DNA of 64,000 bases, from contig JBANDB010000001.1 in the NCBI GenBank assembly GCA_037576215.1, positions 2,666,001 to 2,730,000 of the forward strand. Reading direction: 5' to 3'. Below are positions 57,519-64,000 of the stretch, in pieces. The position numbers were made by a program, and so were the translations under genes. How positions within the stretch are numbered: the first letter of the stretch is position 1; the number at the start of each line of letters is the position of its first letter. The notes under the pieces were generated by a model. It made no database searches and was not told the DNA's origin. It worked only from the letters and a program-made list of their open reading frames with translations. The DNA comes from Armillaria gallica (Eukaryota > Basidiomycota > Agaricomycetes > Agaricales > Physalacriaceae).

Positions 57519-58678
57519 CTATCTCCGTTTCGGTAGCAACTCGACCCTTCTGTGGACCTTAACACTTGGTCCAGCGTTCCCAAAATATCTTTCCCCTGCA
57601 AATGACCACTCTATGTTTGTCGTCACCCATATCCCCAACCCGAACACATACTCCCGCAAGGTTTTCCCTATCTGTCCCGGAAACGTAGGAACATGTTTCA
57701 TGTCCTCGATAAACGTCCGAGCAATCTGATGGTACCTCCTCCCAACACAGTCCATCGCGCCTTGGATGTCGAGGCCCTTGTCCATCATTGTCACTGCTAC
57801 GATATTATGTGCATCGTCTCCCCGAGACTGCTCCACGTTGTACGAATAAACGTCCTGCAACACGGACCGATAAGCGGCAGCCTCATGCAGATAGGACATG
57901 CTCACGTTGGCTATAATTGTCATATCAATCGCTGCTTGCACCAATTTTTCTACTTGTGGGTGCTTAACGACCTCGTCGGGCACGTCATCTGTTAGGATGA
58001 AGAAGTCAAAGGAAGGCCGTACGCCGATTGTGCCTCGACGGAGTGTCATGTAATCATTGAGATTACGAGTTCGACCACATTCTCGATCCTCTGCCTGTTG
58101 GCAAACGGCATGAGTGTATTCGTCGAAATCCGCGATGAAACGTTGGCCTGAGGTTGGGGTGATGTGTGCTTCTTGTAAGCCTCTACGCCAAAAACTGGGG
58201 ATACAACGATCAGGTTTTCATTAACGACCACCATGAAGGATCTTACCATCTCGCCATTTCCCCAAGAATGGTCTCGCCCGGAGTAGGAGGTGCGTATGGA
58301 TGCCTGATTGTCGTCAACATGTCATTCCTTGATGGAAACCGTAAACAGAGTTTACCTCAAAGCATGCATAATATCGGCGGCCTGTTTCCGTACGGTCGGG
58401 CCGTCGGCTTCGTCGCTCAGCTCGTCAAAGACGAAAAAGAAATTCATGAGATCTGCACAGACGCGAAAATGTGCGGCAGAAACATTGGGGTACGCCAGCG
58501 AAGTGAACAATCCGAAATTGCAGCGGTTGAAAGCCTTTTGGGCTCTTTCATCGAAAATGTTGTAGCTCTCTATCCAGGCAGCGCTGGCTGGCACAATTTC
58601 GTCTGAGAGGGGGTTATGGGTGCATCTGAAAGGCCAATTGGCGAGTAGATCTGGGAGGGTGAAGGTCTGGGAATTCAT
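57519..58678 (-). CDS. Sesquiterpene synthase 2 (trans-type, protoilludene-synthase-like)
   Basis: Starts MNSQTFTLPDLLANWPF, then FNRCNFGLFTSLAYP, and the Asp-rich motif FFVFDELSDEADGPTVRKQA. An intron leads to HPYAPPTPGETILGEMAR and another to FWRRGLQEAHITPTS, followed by VCQQAEDRECGRTRNLNDYM, RRGTIGVRPSFDFFILTDD, and across a further intron the NSE motif ANDVYSYNVEQSRGDDAHN. The C-terminal part has GIWVTTNIEWSFAGERYFG and the end VELLPKRR. It shares every motif and several intron positions with synthase 1 at 4.5-5.6 kb, so the two are paralogues. It is flanked on both sides by P450 genes and diverges from the second. It is predicted to cyclise farnesyl diphosphate; the product is not known. 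Confidence 0.93.
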
Positions 58679-59634
58679 GGGAAGGCGGGGTGTATTTCCT
58701 TGCAATTCCAGCGCCCTTTTATGAGGGGAAGGGACGCCCCGAGCTGAATTATTATCGGAGTGTTGAGTATGCTCAAAAAATATGTTTGGTCTATGTCTTG
58801 AACCGGTATACATAGAGGTAATAAACGCTGACTCCGCTGCGTCGCGATCTCAGCAGTGCTTCAAAGACTCTTATCAGGATGCATCACGCAGCAACGCAAA
58901 TCCAGACAAAATGTTCCGGATCAGGCCTTATGGGCCGTACGAATGTACTTAGTTTCAAGTGCCTGACTTGGTAACTTTTGAAATTCTGACAAGTTACGAT
59001 GAAAATTGAGGCAATCACAACTCGGACTCAACTCGGAGTGGCCGGCGGCCTCGGTTTGGCTCGGTGAAAGGCAGACTTTGCAGCATAAAGATCTGTTCGT
59101 CTACGGGGATGATATTTTGAGGCATCACTCTCGTTCCCAGGACTACTCGATGTGCGCACCGCGGTTCCATGGGCTGGCAGGGCGCATATTGAAATTTAGG
59201 CGTTGTTTATATGTGTTAAGTTTACCTGGCTTCGCGGTCACTGAAAGTAAGGGAGGAACATCAATGATCAAATTTATAATGTGCCTTCGATCCCGAAACT
59301 AATCAGTCCGGTACTCTCGACAGCACCCCATCAGCTCAGTCTTTAGTGTAACATGTGCACCGCCCTGAATGCTCCGTGGGACACGCCCAGCGGCCCATGA
59401 CCCTCAACCAGCCCTTATAACCTACCCTGGTTCATATTCAGCACGGGAATCTGGGAATGGGAATGGGAAACAAACTCGAAACCTAACGTGCAGATGGTCC
59501 GTAGTGCTGACTTACACATCTGGATCCTGTACGCCGGACGTGACAGTTTAAGGGCTCAATACAAGGACCCATCATCGATATATATATATACCACAGAGCG
59601 CGATGGCTGGAGCATCAACTCGAATATCCTCACC
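58679..59634. promoter_or_regulatory. Divergent promoter between sesquiterpene synthase 2 and P450 (2)
   Basis: A 956-bp shared upstream region. The minus strand has a TATA-like cataaaaggg at about 58714-58723, 36 bp from the synthase ATG; the plus strand has gatatatatatataccac at 59577-59594, about 45 bp from the P450 ATG. No frame in between is recognised. Co-regulation of the two genes is likely but not shown by the sequence. Confidence 0.55.
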
Positions 59635-61888
59635 ATGTTTGAACAACCACTCCTCAACTGTGCTATGCTCTTTGTCGTCGTCGTCATTCTGACCTTGATA
59701 GTCATGAAGCCTCGACGTTCACTGCGGCACATACCAGGGCCACCTTCTTCGTCGTGGCTCTTCGGTGTGTATACAATAGAATTCCTAAGCTAATGCTAAA
59801 GATCATACATAGGAAATATGATCGAACTTCTTTTACCCCACCAGTATGGTGACAATGAATTTTCCTGGCAAGACACCTACGGTCCTGTGTACCGCATCAA
59901 AGGATGCTTCGGGGTAGGTCGATTTGCATGACAGTCTGTCTGTGGTGCCGATCATTCCAAACAGGAAGATAGGCTCATGGTCTCCGACCCATGCACTTTG
60001 AAACACGTCCTCAATGACACTATCTTTGCTCGATCCCCTCAGCAGCAGCAGATTGTGCGAATGCTGATCGGAGAGCAGTCACTTTTGTATGTTCACGGTA
60101 CGTCTGTCTCTGGTATGTCATAGGTTGACATGCGTGACAGAGCTTTATACAGGAAGTGATCATCGACGCATGCGTGCTGTCATGACACCAGCATTCTCTG
60201 CATCGCATGTTCGCGCCCTACCGCCACTTTTTAGAAGAATAGCGCAAAATGTAGAATCGATTCTCATACGACGTGATATGCAACTAACACCTGTATCTTA
60301 GGTAGTACAACGTTGGCGCGTGGAAGGGGCTTCCGAGTCATCTGGCGTCGTTACAGATGTATATCCGGCAATTCACAACGCCACGCTGAATAATATATGC
60401 GAAGGTACATTGGCAGCTTCGTGGCACCATCGAAACTGTATTGACCATTGAAATTTTAGGCATAATGGGTTTTCAGTTCAACGCTGATCAAGACACCGGA
60501 AAGAGTGAACTAGGACGTAGTATCCAAAACATTGTGTCAGTGTTATATTTTCGGCCTTTTCCTTGGTCTGAACCGGTTTTCAGGGCCATATCCTCCACGA
60601 GGTCCAAGCTTAGTATTCTAGCTGAAGGAGGTCTTCTCTATGTTCCCCCAGTTCTCTTGAAGCTGGCCTTACATCTTCCTACGCGCGCTCTGCGTGCTCT
60701 TCACCGCAACCGAGTGCTTGGAAACCGTGTATCCGAGCAGCTCATCAAAGAAAAGTACGAAGCTATGAAACTCGGTGTCGAGTCTGAGAAGGATCTCTTA
60801 ACTGCCCTTGGTCTGTGGTTCTCCTCCATGCAGGTCTGCCACTAATCAGCATCTTCAGTGAACGCAAATGCCGCTTATAAAGACGAACGTCAGCGTATGA
60901 CAGAACAAGAAATGATAGAGCAGATACCAACCATCATGATATCCGGACAAGACACGACGGTAGGATTGAAATCTACGTTCATGTTCATTTCTGACAAGAT
61001 TTGCAGGGAAATACACTATCCTGGTGCTTGTACCAGTTTGCCCAGAACCCCGATTGGCAAGAGAAAATTCGGCGCGAAGTTCTGACTATGAAGGAAAATC
61101 CCGACAGAGAACTCACATACTCCGATCTTGAGAAGCTTACGCTGATGAATGCTTACATCAAAGTTTGTTTGAATGTACTTCCCGGTGACGATCGAGTGCT
61201 TAGTTTTTGCTTCTAGGAAATCCTGCGCTTTCACTCTGGCCTTCCAATATCTGAGCGTATCGCAACCTGCGACACAGTTTTACCTCTCTCTCGACCAATC
61301 ACTACCATCAAGGGTGAGGTCGTTACTGAAATACCCATCAAAAAGGGCCAGTCTGTAATTTCAGCGACTTCTTCTTACAACCGGTAAGCATTAGCCGTGT
61401 TACTTGACCGCCGCTCTGATTGCCTTTAGTCTCAAATCTATTTGGGGAGGTGACGCGGATGTATTCAGGCCTGAACGTTGGTTGGAAGAACTACCGAAAG
61501 GCCAGGCTTTGGGGCCTTATGCGAATCTGTGAGTTATAGTTTTCGAGACCCGGATGAGGACCTCAATGGGTTCATCAGTATGTCATTCTTCGGTGGTCAA
61601 CGAGCGTGTATTGGGTAAGTAATCTAATACCTTCAATATCTGAGCAAACTAACGGCGCCCTTGTGTAGTTGGCGCTTTGCGTATGTTGCCATCGAACTTC
61701 CTATTCTGGGTCACTAATTGAGAACCAGACTGACGAGTATGCAAGTCCTTCTTGCCGAGTTCCTTTGCAACTTCACGTTTTCGTTCCCTCCCAACGATGA
61801 GGTTCGGGCGGCTGTTGCGGTGACTCTCATTCCCGTTACCAACGAGGGTGTTCCGGGTCTACCTATTTGCGTCAAATCTTTGGAGTGA
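59635..61888 (+). CDS. Cytochrome P450 (2) beside sesquiterpene synthase 2
   Basis: MFEQPLLNCAMLFVVVVILT is the membrane anchor, then HIPGPPSSSWLFG. Following exons give WQDTYGPVYRIKGCFGEDR, GSDHRRMRAVMTPAFSASHV (helix C), an intron beginning within RRIAQN (about 60250-60301), VVQRWRVEG, the I-helix site IMISGQDTTGNTLSWCLYQ, the ExxR helix EILRFHSG, FRPERWLEELPKGQ and the heme loop MSFFGGQRACIGWRFA with cysteine ligand. The end GLPICVKSLE is at 61888. About 530 residues, normal for a fungal P450. It diverges from the sesquiterpene synthase, which suggests that it acts on the same pathway. It is a different subfamily from P450 (1) by eye (GQDTT in place of GLETT). Confidence 0.9.
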
Positions 61889-63478
61889 TACAATGCTAGA
61901 TCAATTCGGTAGCGAAGCTGAGGGCAGACTGACCTGTAAGAGTCCTGGTAGACCTTTCTGGCCTGTCTCTCCTCAACCCCGAGCCATGTACTAGAGTTTC
62001 GTCGGTATTCTATTATTGTAGTTTATGAGGTTGTGCTATTTATACTCCCATACATCATGTCTGGGGTTGAAGTTTGATCGCAGTACTAAAATTTTCGGAC
62101 ATTTGCTAACATCTATGTATGAGCGAAGATACGCGATCCTCAAACTATCTTTACTGCGTTGAAAATTGAAGTCGGCACGGAAATCCACCTGTGCAATGTG
62201 ATTTCGATCGTGGTCATTTCAAGCTTTCATGATTTGGGAGATAGAACCGACATCATCGTCTTACATAGTGATGCCGGGAATAGCGTAAAGACTAATGATA
62301 CTTACTAAGCAGTACGGATGAATCAGTGCACCCTGGCGTTTATTAAATTTTGGGGAGATATATTGTACTATACATAGTAGCGGTGGAGGTTCTAAGGTTA
62401 GTCCGGGCCGATTCCATCTAGATAAGCAGTGCGTTCATAGGTAACAGTATACGATGCGTTGAAAGCATTTGTAATAAGTTTCTTGACCTGAAGGTTCGAC
62501 ATTTACTTCCGAGTCTAAAGTGCCCGCAATGACACATCTTGGAGCTCAGCCCATTGGCCACCCCAGATGTTTCATGCTCATCGGCTGCTTTTTTGGTGCT
62601 ATAGGCTGACGCGACTGAACGCGTGCGACGGCACACTTGGCCCGATCATCAATCAATGATAGTGCTGATCTCCCGCTCAATTGTCTTGCCTCCTGTAACC
62701 TACCGACCCTAGACACGGGGCGCCTTTCGCGCGGCAGCAATGGAAAATGTATAAGCAATTGTAGACAGATTGATTGAGACAAAATTAAAAAGCCGCGGGT
62801 GGCTTTCGAGGTCGATGAGGTGATCCCGGAGACCGATCGGTGTAAGCGAGGAATTGACGGGATAAGCGCGGGCGCAGCAAGTCTCGTCTACAGTTGCATC
62901 AAGGACTCTTACATGCACCTGATTTCGTGATATGCGTGCTTTGGCACACCTTGTTATCATCAATACGCAAAGGCTGTGTCTGAAACGCATGGTCATCTAT
63001 GGCCATTCTGAGATACAGCTGGCCCTAGACACCCCTATGCGCATCCTTTGTACCCAGGCGGTTGTCGAAATGAGGGTCTTCTCCAAGGTCCGCATTTCCT
63101 CCCACTGCCCAGTCACCGAGGCCCTACTCGTTTGCCCATTCTACATCATTTAGCTGATTCCACTTGTACAGGTTGATTGAGAGCTGCCTCGGTGCCAAAA
63201 GTCGCCGAGCACTCGTCGTAGGAAAGATTTCAAAGATAGTGTATGACCCTTAATAGAAGACTCTAGTCGAATTGAATCGGCGATCCTCAGAATTTGCATA
63301 AACTGATAAATATTGAAATAACACAACATGTGATATTCAAGGGCGTTCATGAAATATAGCGTTTACCACAAGGCGCGTAATATCTGTACGCAAGTCCAGT
63401 CATCATTGATGCAATAGATCGAGAAATGAGGATGACGTACGACAAAATGAAACTTCTTCCTTACATGCATTTGATTCT
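61889..63478. other. 1.6-kb spacer between P450 (2) and the AA9 gene
   Basis: Convergent 3' flanks, so both genes may end here. A few minus-strand frames (62418-62636, 62709-62996) lack recognised motifs, and no repeat landmark from elsewhere in the window recurs. Confidence 0.4.
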
Positions 63479-64000
63479 CTAGCCTGACCAGACGGCCTGA
63501 AATAGGTGTCAGTACGACTCCATCGGAGAAGCGTCGAAACAATCTCACCGGACCCGGCTGCGTATAGGTCGCAGGGATTGGGTAATATATATTCAACTTA
63601 ATGCCGGGTTCCTAGATAAAAGTAGGCTTATCAGTGAATTCATTGAGATATGAATACCAAGCACACATTGCCTGTGTAGACGCCTGGAATGGCGACCAAG
63701 GGGCCGGGTGTACCGTTTCCTGATGATGCCATTAGTGAGTTTAAAATACCTAAAGGCGGTAATCGTATACAGTACCTCCTCCCGTAACTTCAATCTGACC
63801 GCAGCTAATGTAAAATTGTGCTGGGGCAGACCTTAAGGGGACATTGAAACACAAGGGTAAGAAAAGGCGTACCTCCTCCGAAGGTGGATGCAGCATGGAG
63901 CGCAATCTGCTCTATCCGAACTGTCCGAGATTCCCTTAGAGTTGAACGATGAACGCCCAGATTTTAGTAACATACCTAAATATTGTCCACTAGGAAGGTT
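63479..64000 (-). CDS. AA9 lytic polysaccharide monooxygenase, C-terminal part (cut by window edge)
   Basis: Only the last exons are inside the window. Reading from the right edge on the minus strand: NLPSGQYLVRIEQIALHAAS, FGGAQFYISCGQIEVTGGGN, GTPGPLVAIPGVYTGN, then EPGIKLNIYYPIPATYTQPG and, across a final intron of about 52 bp, PAVWSG with stop TAG at 63479-63481. This is the canonical end of AA9 enzymes: AQFY holds the axial tyrosine of the copper site and the Gln two residues before it, and the protein closes with a short PAVWSG-like tail. The N-terminal His1, the second copper-binding His and any cellulose-binding module lie outside, or are absent. AA9 enzymes oxidatively cut cellulose and hemicellulose. 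Confidence 0.88.

Overview
The window looks like a nuclear contig of a filamentous basidiomycete, probably an Agaricomycete. Nearly every gene is cut by several 45-70 bp GT-AG introns, coding density is moderate, and the content is typical of wood- or litter-decay mushrooms: a secreted GH79-type glycosidase, an AA9 lytic polysaccharide monooxygenase, two sesquiterpene synthases of the protoilludene-synthase type and two cytochrome P450s. No rRNA, tRNA, CRISPR array or prokaryotic feature was found. Most gene boundaries below come from reading splice sites by eye, so internal exon edges are approximate.

Left part (0-31 kb): a GPI-anchored-looking GH79 glycosidase (+), sesquiterpene synthase 1 (-), a secreted acid sphingomyelinase-like phosphodiesterase (-), a small MYND-finger protein (+), a two-RRM RNA-binding protein with a long Pro/Ser-rich tail (-), a phi-like glutathione transferase (-) diverging from a basidiomycete-specific F-box-like protein (+), a membrane-anchored WD40 protein resembling Gid7/WDR26 (-), and a low-complexity protein ending in an Edc1/PNRC-type decapping-activator motif (+).

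Middle (31-48.9 kb): a DUF6914-like protein, a HECT_2 (UBE3D-like) protein with a long N-terminal extension, a 442-bp inverted-repeat element that looks like a MITE, cystathionine gamma-synthase, an Sds23-like CBS-domain protein and, from a 112-bp shared promoter, the CNH domain of a Vps3/TGFBRAP1-like protein. That last gene stops where an array of four ~1.23-1.5 kb tandem repeats begins (42.34-47.6 kb). Each repeat carries a decayed copy of the 3' end of the sugar/quinate-type transporter that lies intact just beyond the array (48.9-50.9 kb).

Right part (48.9-64 kb): the MFS transporter, a divergent H2A-H2B histone pair with two ACGCGT boxes and a CACGTG box in the shared promoter, then P450 - sesquiterpene synthase 2 - P450, which I read as a small sesquiterpenoid biosynthetic cluster, and finally the 3' half of an AA9 monooxygenase running off the right edge.

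Four places in conserved genes (HECT_2 protein, cystathionine gamma-synthase twice, Vps3-like) show single-base phase jumps with no usable splice sites, three of them in homopolymer runs. They are either assembly errors or real lesions, and should be settled before any of these genes is called broken.
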